Positions 44,136 to 53,386 of a DNA stretch of 64,000 nucleotides are shown in pieces. How positions within the stretch are numbered: the stretch's first letter is position 1; the number at the start of each line of letters is the position of its first letter. This stretch comes from Vibrio splendidus (GTDB lineage: Bacteria; Pseudomonadota; Gammaproteobacteria; Enterobacterales; Vibrionaceae), in assembly GCF_002873455.1 (NCBI RefSeq), contig NZ_MCUN01000004.1, positions 186,001-250,000 on the forward strand, written 5' to 3'. The position numbers were made by a program, and so were the translations under genes. The notes beneath the pieces were generated by a model. It worked only from the letters and a program-made list of their open reading frames with translations, had not been told where the DNA came from and did not search any database.

Positions 44136-46595
44136 ATGCGCGTTTTAAAGTTTGGAGGTTCATCATTAGCTGATGCAGATCGTTTTTTACGAGCGGCTGA
44201 TATCATCGCTAATAATGCCCAGCAAGAAGAGCTAGCCGTTGTACTATCGGCTCCAGGAAAAACAACCAATAAGTTGGTCGCTGTTATTGAAGCTGCACTA
44301 AAAAATGGTGAAGCTGACGTACAAATTACAGAGATTGAATCATCGTTCACGGATCTTTTTACAGAGATTCAAGCAGCATTACCGGCTGTTGATGGTTCGG
44401 CGTTTCAAGAGCAGGTTGATACCTCTCTTGCTCAGCTTAAGCAGTTCGTGAATGGTATTAACCTATTGGGTATGTGCCCGAACCACGTAAACGCACGCAT
44501 CATTAGTAAAGGTGAGCGAATTTCAATTCAGTTGATGAAAGCGGTACTTGAAGCGAAAGGTCAACCTGCAAGCCTGATTGACCCAGTTCAATACCTATAC
44601 GCTAAAGGTGACCACCTTGAAGCCATGGTTGATGTGGATGTTTCTACTCAGAACTTCCGTCAATCACCGCTTCCACAAGGTCACGTGAACATCATGCCGG
44701 GCTTTACGGCTGGTAATGAAAAAGGTGAGTTAGTCACGCTTGGTCGTAACGGTTCTGATTACTCAGCAGCGGTTCTCGCAGCATGTCTACGCGCTGATTG
44801 CTGTGAGATCTGGACAGATGTAGACGGCGTTTACAACTGTGACCCGCGTTTAGTGGATGATGCTCGCCTTCTAAAATCACTAAGCTATCAAGAAGCGATG
44901 GAGCTTTCTTACTTTGGTGCCTCGGTTCTACACCCGAAGACCATCGCGCCTATCGCACAGTTCCATATTCCTTGCCTGATCAAAAACAGCTTTAACCCAC
45001 AAGGTGCGGGTACTTTGATTGGCCAAGACACTGGTGAAGATAACTTAGCAATTAAAGGCATCACTACGCTAAGCGATCTAACGATGGTTAACGTATCAGG
45101 CCCAGGCATGAAGGGAATGGTAGGTATGGCGAGTCGCGTATTCGGCGCGATGTCTTCTGCCGGCGTTTCTATTGTCCTAATTACTCAATCGTCTTCAGAG
45201 TACAGCATCAGCTTCTGTATTGAATCTGCTGATAAAGTGAAAGCGAAGCAAGTGCTATCAGATGCGTTTGAACTTGAGCTGAAAGATGGCCTGTTAGAGC
45301 CTGTTGAGTTCATGGACGATGTCGCGATTGTTACGCTAGTGGGTGACGGTATGCGTACTTCACGTGGCGTGGCGTCTCAGTTCTTCTCTTCTTTAGCTGA
45401 AGTGAACGTCAACATCGTTGCTATCGCGCAAGGTTCTTCTGAACGTGCGATCTCTGCGGTTATCCCTGAAGATAAAATCTCTGAAGCGATCAAAGCGTGT
45501 CACGAGAACCTATTTAACTCTAAGCACTTCCTTGATGTATTCGTTGTTGGTGTTGGTGGTGTGGGTGGTGAGCTTGTTGACCAGATCCAGCGTCAACAAG
45601 GCAAATTGGCTGAAAAAGGCATCGTGATTCGCGTATGTGGTTTAGCGAACAGCAAAGGCTTGTTGCTCGATAGCGATGGTCTGCCGCTAGAGCAGTGGCG
45701 TGATCGCATGTCGAGCGCGACAGAAGAGTTTAGCTTAGCGCGCTTGAATGCACTTGTTCAACGTAACCACATTATCAATCCAGTATTGGTTGACTGTACG
45801 TCTAGCGAAGGCATTGCGTCGCAATACGCTGATTTCCTAGCGGCTGGTTTCCATGTGGTAACACCAAATAAGAAAGCAAATACAGCGAGCATGGCTTACT
45901 ACCATCAGCTTCGTGAGGTTGCACGTAACTCTCGTCGTAAGCTGATGTACGAAACAACAGTAGGCGCAGGTCTACCGGTAATCGAAAACCTACAGAACCT
46001 AATCTCTGCAGGTGATGAACTTGAGAAGTTCAACGGCATTCTTTCTGGTTCACTGTCTTACATCTTCGGCAAGCTTGATGAAGGTATGACGTTAAGCCAA
46101 GCAACCAATATTGCAAAAGATAACGGCTTTACTGAGCCTGATCCTCGTGATGATTTATCAGGTATGGATGTCGCACGTAAACTGCTTATCCTTGCTCGTG
46201 AGGCGGGCATGGCGCTTGAACTTGAAGATGTTGAAGTTGACCAAGCATTGCCACCTGGTTTTGATGATTCAGGTACCGTTGATGAGTTCATGACTCGCTT
46301 GCCAGAAGCGGATGCATATTTTAAAGAGCAGTCAGCTATCGCAGCAGAAGAAGGCAAAGTACTTCGTTATGTTGGTGAGATCGCTGAAGGTAAATGTAAG
46401 GTTCGTATCGCAGCGGTTGATGGCGATGACCCAATGTTTAAGATTAAAGATGGCGAGAACGCTCTGGCATTCTACAGCCGTTACTACCAGCCAATTCCAC
46501 TCGTTTTGCGTGGCTACGGTGCAGGTACTGAAGTTACAGCAGCAGGCGTATTCTCTGATGTGATGCGTACTCTTGGTTGGAAATTAGGAGTTTAG
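44136..46595 (+). CDS. thrA: Bifunctional aspartokinase I / homoserine dehydrogenase I
   Basis: ThrA catalyses the first and third steps from aspartate towards threonine and is feedback-inhibited by threonine. The N-terminal aspartokinase opens with [12 protein letters not shown], an ACT-domain regulatory region follows (near residues 310-460), and the C-terminal homoserine dehydrogenase has the NAD(P) motif [11 protein letters not shown] and the substrate region [12 protein letters not shown]. The frame starts at 44124, but GGAG six bases before the ATG at 44136 gives the family N terminus. Length is 819 residues, one fewer than E. coli. Confidence 0.97.
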   Translation: MRVLKFGGSSLADADRFLRAADIIANNAQQEELAVVLSAPGKTTNKLVAVIEAALKNGEADVQITEIESSFTDLFTEIQAALPAVDGSAFQEQVDTSLAQLKQFVNGINLLGMCPNHVNARIISKGERISIQLMKAVLEAKGQPASLIDPVQYLYAKGDHLEAMVDVDVSTQNFRQSPLPQGHVNIMPGFTAGNEKGELVTLGRNGSDYSAAVLAACLRADCCEIWTDVDGVYNCDPRLVDDARLLKSLSYQEAMELSYFGASVLHPKTIAPIAQFHIPCLIKNSFNPQGAGTLIGQDTGEDNLAIKGITTLSDLTMVNVSGPGMKGMVGMASRVFGAMSSAGVSIVLITQSSSEYSISFCIESADKVKAKQVLSDAFELELKDGLLEPVEFMDDVAIVTLVGDGMRTSRGVASQFFSSLAEVNVNIVAIAQGSSERAISAVIPEDKISEAIKACHENLFNSKHFLDVFVVGVGGVGGELVDQIQRQQGKLAEKGIVIRVCGLANSKGLLLDSDGLPLEQWRDRMSSATEEFSLARLNALVQRNHIINPVLVDCTSSEGIASQYADFLAAGFHVVTPNKKANTASMAYYHQLREVARNSRRKLMYETTVGAGLPVIENLQNLISAGDELEKFNGILSGSLSYIFGKLDEGMTLSQATNIAKDNGFTEPDPRDDLSGMDVARKLLILAREAGMALELEDVEVDQALPPGFDDSGTVDEFMTRLPEADAYFKEQSAIAAEEGKVLRYVGEIAEGKCKVRIAAVDGDDPMFKIKDGENALAFYSRYYQPIPLVLRGYGAGTEVTAAGVFSDVMRTLGWKLGV

Positions 46596-46597
46596 GA

Positions 46598-47569
46598 ATG
46601 AGTTCAAGTGATATGGATGTTGTCGTTTATGCTCCTGCATCAATCGGTAATGTCAGTGTAGGTTTTGATGTACTGGGGGCCGCTGTGTCTCCAGTGGATG
46701 GTACATTACTTGGTGATCGAGTAATGGTGAAAGCCGGTGATGAACCTTTCTCACTAAAAACAGCAGGCAGCTTTGTTTCTAAGCTGCCAACTGAAACCAA
46801 AGAAAATATTGTCTACGACTGCTGGGTTGTGTTCTCTCGCGAGTTAGACAAAAAAGGTATCTCAGTTAAGCCTTTAGAAATGACACTAGAAAAGAACATG
46901 CCTATTGGTTCTGGTTTAGGTTCAAGTGCCTGTTCAATTGTCGCGGCACTGGATGCTTTAAACCGTTTTCATGGTCAACCACTGAATGAGACTGAACTGC
47001 TTGCTCTAATGGGCGAAATGGAAGGTAAGATTTCAGGCGGTATCCACTACGATAACGTTGCACCCTGTTACCTTGGTGGTGTGCAATTAATGCTGGAAGA
47101 GTTAGGCATCATTAGCCAAGAAGTACCGTGTTTTGATGACTGGTTCTGGGTAATGGCGTATCCGGGTATTAAGGTTTCAACGGCTGAAGCGCGAGAGATT
47201 TTGCCTTCTCAGTATCGCCGTCAAGATGTCATTGCTCATGGTCGTCATTTAGCAGGTTTCATCCATGCTTGCCACTCTGGTCAGCCGGAGCTAGCCGCTA
47301 AGATGATCAAAGACGTGATTGCTGAACCATATCGTGAGAAACTGCTTCCAGGGTTTGCTGATGCTCGCAAATATGCAACGTCCGCAGGAGCATTGGCTAC
47401 TGGAATTTCTGGTAGCGGCCCTACGCTATTTAGCATTTGCAAAGAACAAGATGTCGCCGAGCGTGTTGCACGCTGGTTAGAACAAAATTACGTACAAAAT
47501 GAAGAAGGATTCGTCCACGTTTGTCGTTTAGATAAGCAAGGTTCGATCGTTACAGGAAGTGAGTTATGA
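46598..47569 (+). CDS. thrB: Homoserine kinase
   Basis: ThrB phosphorylates homoserine. The GHMP-kinase ATP loop is present as [18 protein letters not shown] near residue 95, and the C-terminal [12 protein letters not shown] motif is conserved. A TTG at 46577 extends the frame back into thrA, but the ATG at 46598, with TAGGAG seven bases upstream, is the better start; another ATG at 46613 would give [10 protein letters not shown]. Length from 46598 is 323 residues. Only two bases separate it from the thrA stop and it overlaps thrC by 4 bases. Confidence 0.95.
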   Translation: MSSSDMDVVVYAPASIGNVSVGFDVLGAAVSPVDGTLLGDRVMVKAGDEPFSLKTAGSFVSKLPTETKENIVYDCWVVFSRELDKKGISVKPLEMTLEKNMPIGSGLGSSACSIVAALDALNRFHGQPLNETELLALMGEMEGKISGGIHYDNVAPCYLGGVQLMLEELGIISQEVPCFDDWFWVMAYPGIKVSTAEAREILPSQYRRQDVIAHGRHLAGFIHACHSGQPELAAKMIKDVIAEPYREKLLPGFADARKYATSAGALATGISGSGPTLFSICKEQDVAERVARWLEQNYVQNEEGFVHVCRLDKQGSIVTGSEL

Positions 47570-48849
47570 AGCTGTACAACATCAAAGAAAATGACGAGCA
47601 AGTCTCTTTTGGCCAAGCCGTTCGTCAAGGCCTAGGCCGTAATCAAGGTCTATTTTTCCCATCTGAACTGCCAAAGTTTGATGACATCGATGCGCTGCTA
47701 GCAGAGGACTTTGTCCCTCGTAGTTCAAAGATTCTTTCGGCTTTAATCGGCGATGAGTTACCAAAAGAACAGGTTGAACAATTGGTGGATGCGGCGTTCC
47801 AATTCCCTGCACCTATCAAGCAAGTAAAAGACGGTGTTTACGCACTTGAGCTTTTCCATGGTCCAACACTCGCGTTTAAAGATTTTGGCGGCCGCTTTAT
47901 GGCTCAATCTTTAGCTGCTGTTTCTGATGGAGGCCAAATCACTATCTTAACGGCAACATCCGGTGATACTGGTGCGGCGGTTGCGCATGCTTTCTATGGT
48001 ATGGAAGACATCAATGTTGTGATCCTTTACCCGAAAGGCAAGATCAGTCCACTGCAAGAAAAGCTGTTCTGTACGCTAGGTAAAAATATCCACACTGTGG
48101 CGATTGATGGCGATTTTGATGCGTGTCAGGCGCTAGTGAAAGACGCATTTGACGATGCTGAATTGCGTAAAGAGATTGGCCTTAACTCGGCAAATTCAAT
48201 CAACATCAGCCGTTTGATGGCTCAGATCTGTTACTACTTTGAAGCGGCTTCTCAGCTAACCAAAGAGCAACGTGAGAACCTTGTTATCTCAGTACCAAGT
48301 GGTAACTTTGGTAACCTAACGGCAGGCCTTTTGGCTAAAGCTCTAGGGTTACCTGTGAAACGCTTCATCGCAGCAACTAACGAAAACGATACGGTTCCTC
48401 GTTACCTTGAAACAGGTCAATGGGATCCAAAACCAACGGTTGCAACAACATCGAACGCGATGGATGTGAGCCAACCAAACAACTGGCCACGTATCGAAGA
48501 GTTGTGCCAACTGAAAGGTTGGGGGCTGGATACTTTGGGCAAAGGTAAAGTATCTGATGAGCAGAGTGCTGAATCAGTACGCGATCTAAAAGCTCAAGGT
48601 TACCTGTGTGAACCTCATGGTGCGATTGCTTACCGTCTACTAGAGGAGCAATTGCAAGAGAATGAAACTGGCTTGTTCCTGTGTACAGCACACCCAGCGA
48701 AATTCAAAGAAGTGGTTGATGACATTCTAGGTACGGATATTGAACTGCCAGGCCCGTTAGCAAAACACGCGGCGATGGAGTTGTTATCTGAAGATCTTGA
48801 TAATGATTTTGAAGCGCTAAAAGTAGTGCTTCGTCGAGTTCAACCGTAA
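47566..48849 (+). CDS. thrC: Threonine synthase
   Basis: ThrC converts O-phosphohomoserine to threonine with pyridoxal phosphate. The PLP lysine lies in [11 protein letters not shown] near residue 107, and the phosphate-binding loop [13 protein letters not shown] near 244-256. Length is 427 residues, as in E. coli (428). It begins inside the thrB end with an ATGA overlap, indicating coupling, and is closed by a strong terminator. Confidence 0.97.
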   Translation: MKLYNIKENDEQVSFGQAVRQGLGRNQGLFFPSELPKFDDIDALLAEDFVPRSSKILSALIGDELPKEQVEQLVDAAFQFPAPIKQVKDGVYALELFHGPTLAFKDFGGRFMAQSLAAVSDGGQITILTATSGDTGAAVAHAFYGMEDINVVILYPKGKISPLQEKLFCTLGKNIHTVAIDGDFDACQALVKDAFDDAELRKEIGLNSANSINISRLMAQICYYFEAASQLTKEQRENLVISVPSGNFGNLTAGLLAKALGLPVKRFIAATNENDTVPRYLETGQWDPKPTVATTSNAMDVSQPNNWPRIEELCQLKGWGLDTLGKGKVSDEQSAESVRDLKAQGYLCEPHGAIAYRLLEEQLQENETGLFLCTAHPAKFKEVVDDILGTDIELPGPLAKHAAMELLSEDLDNDFEALKVVLRRVQP

Positions 48850-48875
48850 CGCACATCTGTATTGTTGAATAAATA

Positions 48876-48903
48876 AAAACGGCGCTCAATGAGCGCCGTT
48901 TTT
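48876..48903 (+). terminator. Bidirectional terminator between thrC and grcA
   Basis: CGGCGCTC (48880-48887) and GAGCGCCG (48891-48898) pair around AAT, with A's before and five T's after. It serves thrABC and the convergent grcA. Confidence 0.92.
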
Positions 48904-48928
48904 GTATTCTAGTCTGAGTTCTAAAAGA

Positions 48929-49306
48929 TTATAGAGACTCAGTGAACGTACGTGCGATAACGTCACGTTGCTGTTCAGTCGTTAGAGAGTTGAAGCGTAC
49001 AGCGTAACCCGATACACGGATAGTTAGCTGTGGGTACTTTTCTGGGTGAGCAACAGCGTCTTCTAGCGTTTCACGCTTAAGAACGTTAACGTTTAAGTGT
49101 TGACCGCCTTCGATGCGTGGTGCTGCTTCGATTGCAACTTCACGGCTTTCGTAGTCGCCTAGGTCTGCAGCTGAGATAACTTGGTCAGCTTCGAAACCTG
49201 CAGTAGCAACAACACAACGAGCTTCATTCTTTTCGTTGTCTAGTAGCCAGATTGAGTTTAGTAGGTCATCGTTTGCTGCTTTAGTAATTTGAATACCTTG
49301 GATCAT
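48929..49306 (-). CDS. grcA: Autonomous glycyl radical cofactor GrcA
   Basis: GrcA (YfiD) is a small spare glycyl-radical domain that can replace the oxygen-damaged C-terminal part of pyruvate formate-lyase. The radical glycine is G100 in RVSGYAVRF, and [15 protein letters not shown] is the matching PFL segment. Length of 125 residues is close to the 127 of E. coli. It is monocistronic and lies next to nfo and, slightly further, ung, recalling the grcA-ung order of E. coli. Its upstream region has two FNR-type sites. Confidence 0.96.
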   Translation of the reverse strand: MIQGIQITKAANDDLLNSIWLLDNEKNEARCVVATAGFEADQVISAADLGDYESREVAIEAAPRIEGGQHLNVNVLKRETLEDAVAHPEKYPQLTIRVSGYAVRFNSLTTEQQRDVIARTFTESL

Positions 49307-49374
49307 AACTATCTCCTAGTCCACTGAATGTGGTTTGATTATGGTGTTAACTTTCGATTTTTGTTGAGCTGGGT

Positions 49375-49471
49375 AATATATACCTAATATCCGTAAGGTT
49401 AACATTGATTTAAGTCAAAAAACAACCAAAAACCATATTTTTACAAAGGTGATTATATTGAGGTAAATCAA
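49375..49471 (-). promoter_or_regulatory. grcA promoter with two FNR-type sites
   Basis: Reading towards grcA, TATATT at 49380-49375 is the likely -10. FNR-type sites TTGATTTAAGTCAA (49405-49418) and TTGAGGTAAATCAA (49458-49471) each match the ten defined consensus bases at nine positions. Their centres, 49411.5 and 49464.5, are 53 bp apart. E. coli yfiD has FNR sites at -40.5 and -93.5, also 53 bp apart. The remaining bases between 49307 and 49632 are very AT-rich and show no ORF. Confidence 0.78.
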
Positions 49472-49632
49472 TAAAACCTTTGAAAACAAACTAATTACAA
49501 AATATTTTAAAGTATAAAAAATATTTAACAGTAATATTTGTTGTAAATTTACTACATTTGTTGTGTTTTTATTGAACTACAACTGATACGACCCTTTATT
49601 TATTAAGCATTCTGAAAGTGTAAAGTGATTTA

Positions 49633-50541
49633 ATGACAAACAATAATTCATCCTCAAAACCGGAAACAAATATTAAGTTTATTGGCGCTCATGTGTCGGC
49701 TGCAGGCGGCGTTGATCAGGCGCCTATGCGTGCGCGTGAAATTGGCGCCAATGCGTTCGCACTGTTTACCAAGAACCAGAGACAATGGGCGGCAAAGCCG
49801 CTAGAAGCGAAAACCATCAGCGCCTTTAAAGCCAATTGCAAAATGTTGGGCTTCGGTGCTGAGCACATTCTTCCCCATGACTCCTATCTTATTAATCTAG
49901 GAGCACCGGAAGAAGAGAAGCTAGAGAAATCACGAGCGGCTTTTATTGATGAAATGGAGCGTTGTAATCAACTTGGATTAACGCTTTTGAATTTTCATCC
50001 TGGGAGTCATTTAAAGAAAATCTCAGAAAGTGAATGTTTGGCGAAGATCGCCGAGTCTATCAATTTGGCTCATCGAGCGGTGCCTGATGTGATAGCGGTG
50101 ATCGAGAATACGTCAGGGCAGGGCACTAACCTTGGTTGGAAGTTTGAGCACTTAGCTGAAATTATCGAGCAGGTAGAAGATAAGTCGCGTGTCGGTGTGT
50201 GTTTAGACACTTGCCATACGTTTACGGCCGGTTATGACCTACGGACAAAAGAAGCGTGCGAGCATACTTTTACTGAGTTCGACCGCATTGTGGGCATGCA
50301 CTATCTAAGAGCAATGCACATCAATGATTCAAAAGCTGAGTTTGCAAGCCGTGTAGATCGACACCATTCTTTAGGAAAAGGCGAAATAGGCTGGGATTGT
50401 TTTGAGTATATAGCCTCTGATTCTCGCTTTAATGGTATCCCTCTCATTTTAGAAACCATTGATTCGACTATTTGGAAAGAGGAAATTCAACAACTTAGGA
50501 TGTTTCATCGCTCAGCAACGCTAGCGAGCGAAGAAGCGTAA
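49633..50541 (+). CDS. nfo: Endonuclease IV (AP endonuclease)
   Basis: Nfo cleaves DNA 5' to abasic sites in base-excision repair using a three-zinc centre. Family segments are clear: GAHVSAAGG near the N terminus, [41 protein letters not shown], and HINDSK with [12 protein letters not shown] carrying metal-binding histidines. It has 302 residues against 285 in E. coli, owing to an N-terminal extension of about 14 polar residues ([12 protein letters not shown]) and a slightly longer C terminus. There is no internal ATG at the usual start, so the extension appears real. Confidence 0.95.
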   Translation: MTNNNSSSKPETNIKFIGAHVSAAGGVDQAPMRAREIGANAFALFTKNQRQWAAKPLEAKTISAFKANCKMLGFGAEHILPHDSYLINLGAPEEEKLEKSRAAFIDEMERCNQLGLTLLNFHPGSHLKKISESECLAKIAESINLAHRAVPDVIAVIENTSGQGTNLGWKFEHLAEIIEQVEDKSRVGVCLDTCHTFTAGYDLRTKEACEHTFTEFDRIVGMHYLRAMHINDSKAEFASRVDRHHSLGKGEIGWDCFEYIASDSRFNGIPLILETIDSTIWKEEIQQLRMFHRSATLASEEA

Positions 50542-50581
50542 TAATAGAGGGAATCATTAATTTCCTTCTACTCCTAAAATT

Positions 50582-50643
50582 GGCACCTTTCTTTCATAGT
50601 ATTAAAGTGAATATGTAGTTCACGATGTCTTAGAGGAGGTGCC
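50582..50643 (+). promoter_or_regulatory. Possible Shine-Dalgarno-masking pairing before the small His-rich ORF
   Basis: GGCACCTTT (50582-50590) can pair with GGAGGTGCC (50635-50643) through nine bases, two of them G-T. The second arm contains the whole GGAGG Shine-Dalgarno of the ORF at 50647. A small hairpin GTGAA (50607-50611)/TTCAC (50619-50623) lies in the loop. The pairing can only act if transcription starts upstream of 50582, which I cannot determine; TAAAAT at 50575-50580 would start transcription inside the left arm. Confidence 0.4.
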
Positions 50644-50646
50644 TTT

Positions 50647-50757
50647 ATGTATTCACAAGCCCAAACTTCAACTGTTTCTGCTGCTCGCCGTTTACCGACC
50701 CCAAACCGTCATGTGCATAACCACGGTCACCACCGTACACAGCAGAAAAGTGGTTAA
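50647..50757 (+). CDS. Small histidine-rich protein, 36 residues
   Basis: A short ORF with a strong Shine-Dalgarno (GGAGG at 50635-50639, seven bases before the ATG). The product starts MYSQAQTSTVSAARRLP and carries HVHNHGHH at residues 22-29, five histidines in eight positions, with a basic, glutamine-containing tail. There is no signal peptide or membrane segment. A metal- or nucleic-acid-binding role is conceivable but not shown. It lies between nfo and ung and is followed 74 bases later by an elaborate terminator hairpin. I do not recognise a family. Confidence 0.6.
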   Translation: MYSQAQTSTVSAARRLPTPNRHVHNHGHHRTQQKSG

Positions 50758-50830
50758 TCGAGATAAACACAACTTGAACTGATTATTATTATTCATCAAC
50801 AAGTGAACCCTACACATCATGTTTATTGAT

Positions 50831-50891
50831 AGCTGTATGAGGTATAACTAGAGCCTTATTTAGGGCAGTTAGCCGATACAGCTATTTTTTT
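50831..50891 (+). terminator. Multi-stem terminator before ung
   Basis: Three nested stems are visible: AGCTGTAT (50831-50838) with ATACAGCT (50876-50883); TAACT (50845-50849) with AGTTA (50867-50871); GCC (50853-50855) with GGC (50864-50866). Seven T's follow (50885-50891). It would end a transcript of roughly 250-300 bases containing the small His-rich ORF. Confidence 0.6.
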
Positions 50892-50937
50892 GTCTGGCGA
50901 AAGGCCATAGAAACCTTGATGATTGGGAAGTAAAACG

Positions 50938-51618
50938 ATGAGCGCACCAAAGACTTGGGAATCCATTATTAATGATGAACGTGAGAAAGCGTACTTTCAA
51001 AGTGTTCTCGCTTTTGTCGAACAGCAACGTAATAGTGGGAAAACCATCTACCCTCCTCAAGAGCAAGTGTTCAGTGCTTTCGATATGACCCCTTTCGAGT
51101 CCGTGCGAGTGGTTGTTTTAGGTCAAGACCCTTATCACGGTGTCAGCCAAGCTCACGGCTTAGCGTTCTCTGTGCTTCCTGGCGTGAAAATCCCACCTTC
51201 GCTGCGTAATATGTACAAGGAACTTGCACAAGATATCGAAGGCTTTGAGATCCCGAGTCATGGCTACCTCGATTCTTGGGCATCTCAAGGGGTGTTGATG
51301 TTGAACACTGTCCTTACAGTAGAAGAGGCAAAAGCACACTCACATGCTAAGTGTGGTTGGGAAACCTTTACCGATGCCATCATTGCTGAGTTAAATCAGC
51401 GTTCTGAGCCGATCATCTTCTTACTCTGGGGCGCGCATGCCCAAAAGAAAGGCCAAGCCATTGATGCAGACAAGCACCACGTGTTGACTGCTCCTCATCC
51501 ATCGCCATTATCCGCCCATCGTGGCTTCTTCGGTTGTCAGCATTTCTCAACCACTAATAAGCTGCTTTCTTCTATGGATCAACAACCTATCGATTGGCGG
51601 CTACCAACAGAATTGTAG
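50938..51618 (+). CDS. ung: Uracil-DNA glycosylase
   Basis: Ung removes uracil from DNA. The catalytic water-activating D64 is in GQDPYHG, at the same number as in E. coli, and the intercalation loop [13 protein letters not shown] carries the second catalytic histidine. A TTG at 50923 extends the frame, but the ATG at 50938 with GGGAAG upstream gives the usual 226 residues. Upstream lies a terminator, so the promoter must be in the short gap after 50891 or transcription reads through. Confidence 0.96.
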   Translation: MSAPKTWESIINDEREKAYFQSVLAFVEQQRNSGKTIYPPQEQVFSAFDMTPFESVRVVVLGQDPYHGVSQAHGLAFSVLPGVKIPPSLRNMYKELAQDIEGFEIPSHGYLDSWASQGVLMLNTVLTVEEAKAHSHAKCGWETFTDAIIAELNQRSEPIIFLLWGAHAQKKGQAIDADKHHVLTAPHPSPLSAHRGFFGCQHFSTTNKLLSSMDQQPIDWRLPTEL

Positions 51619-51704
51619 ATTGATGGTTTTCTGAGCAGGGTCAAACCATAAAGAAGCATCTTCGTATACACTTGTAAATAGTAGGTGTAATGGAGTGCAA
51701 TACT

Positions 51705-52256
51705 ATGATGATTGAAAGGATAAGACGAGAGCATGGCTATATGGCTCGTTTGCTCGCGATACTCAACAATAAGTTAGAGCATCTAAAACAAGAGCGAGAA
51801 ATAAACTATAGCCTGATCGCAGAGGTGGTTCATTATCTCATGAACCATTCAGATAAGGTGCATCACCCGAAAGAAGACGTCATTTATCGTTACTACCTTA
51901 AGCAATATGGCAGTGATCAAGTGATTGAAGACTTAGAACTGGAGCATCAGTTGCTTTCTGAGAAAACGGCTGACTTTCTAGGTGTGCTCGACATGATTCT
52001 CCAAGATGCGGTTGTGCCTCAACAGGTTTTTATTGAACAGCTCGAAGCCTTTGTCAAAGCGCAGCGAAAACACATGGAATATGAAGAGAAGCATGTATTG
52101 CCAATGATTGTTGAGACTTTTACTGTTAAAGATTGGCAAGAGGTTGAATCGCAATGGCTCCAACCGGAAGACGACCCTGTCTTTGGAGACACTATCGCCG
52201 ATCAATATCGCCAACTAGCTGCGCGAGTACGTCAAAACGAAAAAGAGTGTGTATAG
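51705..52256 (+). CDS. Hemerythrin-domain protein
   Basis: A helical protein of the hemerythrin HHE cation-binding family. Candidate iron ligands are H10 (RREHGYM), H49 and H54 with E58 (MNHSDKVHHPKEDVIY), H81 or so (ELEHQLL), and HMEYEEKHVLP near residues 123-133. Such proteins bind a di-iron centre and act in oxygen or nitric-oxide sensing or iron-cluster repair. The frame begins at ATG 51690, but GGAG at 51692-51695 suits the ATG at 51705 (183 residues). The substrate is unknown. Confidence 0.78.
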   Translation: MMIERIRREHGYMARLLAILNNKLEHLKQEREINYSLIAEVVHYLMNHSDKVHHPKEDVIYRYYLKQYGSDQVIEDLELEHQLLSEKTADFLGVLDMILQDAVVPQQVFIEQLEAFVKAQRKHMEYEEKHVLPMIVETFTVKDWQEVESQWLQPEDDPVFGDTIADQYRQLAARVRQNEKECV

Positions 52257-52302
52257 CGAATAGGTTAGCTTGCTAGAAATAGAGTGGTTTAGCACGCTAG
52301 TT

Positions 52303-52382
52303 TTAGCATTGCTTCTGTGTATTTAGCGTTGCTTCTATATATTTAGCGTCGCTTCTATAAATTTAGCATTGCTTCTATATAT
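52303..52382. repeat. 20-bp tandem repeat, four copies
   Basis: Four head-to-tail units starting at 52303, 52323, 52343 and 52363 follow the pattern TTAGC-R-T-Y-GCTTCT-(6 variable A/T/G). They differ at a few positions only. They lie in the gap between the hemerythrin-like gene and the convergent DUF3545 gene and encode nothing obvious. Confidence 0.92.
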
Positions 52383-52419
52383 AAAGAACAACGCACAAAT
52401 TATAGGTAAAATAGAGATG

Positions 52420-52445
52420 AAAAAGGCACCGTTATCGGTGCCTTT
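52420..52445 (-). terminator. Bidirectional terminator, hemerythrin-like / DUF3545
   Basis: GGCACCG (52425-52431) and CGGTGCC (52436-52442) pair around TTAT, with A's on one side and T's on the other. It can end either convergent transcript. Confidence 0.88.
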
Positions 52446-52486
52446 CTTAGGTCTGCAGTGTTCAATATTGATGGTTGCCTAACTGA

Positions 52487-52675
52487 TTAGAGCTTTGTAT
52501 CGTCAAGACTAAAATCGAGACCTAGATTCATCTCTCTCAGTTCTCTCTCAAGCTGTCTACGATCGTTGATGGCCTCGATTTCACGCCATTTACGTTTGAG
52601 TGGTTTAGAGCGAGTTTTTTGAGTTACACGAGGCATTTCTAGTTCTGATATTTCATCAAATTGAAAGTTGTCCAT
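52487..52675 (-). CDS. Small DUF3545-like protein
   Basis: A 62-residue, strongly charged protein. The core KPLKRKWREIEAINDRRQLERELREM is predicted to be helical and is the part I recognise from the DUF3545 family of vibrios and related genera; the flanks are acidic. No function is known. It is monocistronic, with its own terminator just downstream. Confidence 0.68.
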   Translation of the reverse strand: MDNFQFDEISELEMPRVTQKTRSKPLKRKWREIEAINDRRQLERELREMNLGLDFSLDDTKL

Positions 52676-53386
52676 AAGCTATATCTCCATCCGTGGGCTA
52701 GTCTTTACAGACTATTAGATACCATATTTGGTTCTACAATAACCTTGATTTGTTTCTCATTTGTTTCAAATTAATGAAAGTTTTGTTTGTGTTTCCTATG
52801 CATGCTCACACATTACTCTTTATTTTCTGTATAAAAAACAAGCAAACAGACTAACGTAAACGATTAAATTACGCGTGCTTTAATGTTAATTCATTGTGCG
52901 AAAGGAATAGTGCTTTAACGACAATGCATACAGCTGCGTATTATGTGATGAGGGATAGGGATTTAATCGCTGTAGAAAAAATTACAGATCTTCACTGTAC
53001 CTTGTAAAACCTAGGCTGACGTCATTTTTATAGGATGTCGTTCTTGTTATGGTGGAGCCTTGGTTGTTGTTGATATTATGTCCCGACAATGTGACTTTTA
53101 TTGGGCTTTATTGTTGAAAATTGTGTTAACAAAAGGTGTGTTATTAGTGAAACGTCATTTAAATATAAACTCTATTGCATATTGATTTTTAGGCCGTCTC
53201 GCTGCATTATCCGCCCGTCAAAAAATACACTGATACGTAAAATGGATGCATGAAGCGACATTTACAATCTAGATCGCAGCAAATAAATATAAAACTAATG
53301 CCGACACAACTATTGACACTGGCATAGGTGATCTAGAGGAAGGCTCGGAAGCAAGATCAGTGCTTAAACTCAATTACGAGGTTCAC
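52676..53386. promoter_or_regulatory. Long gene-free region upstream of the alanine symporter, with structured leader
   Basis: About 710 AT-rich bases without a credible ORF. Near the end, TCTAGATC (53268-53275) pairs with GATCTAGA (53330-53337) and encloses ATGCC (53298-53302) paired with GGCAT (53321-53325). These nested stems end 49 bases before the chosen start and would form a hairpin leader. I looked for glycine-riboswitch hallmarks, since some vibrio symporters of this family are under such a switch, and did not find them. An imperfect 14-base palindrome, ATACAGCTGCGTAT, lies near 52925-52945. Confidence 0.45.

Noticed and set aside
52676..53386. Glycine riboswitch upstream of the alanine/sodium symporter
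   Set aside because: I looked for the conserved aptamer core elements and did not see them; only simple nested stems are present.
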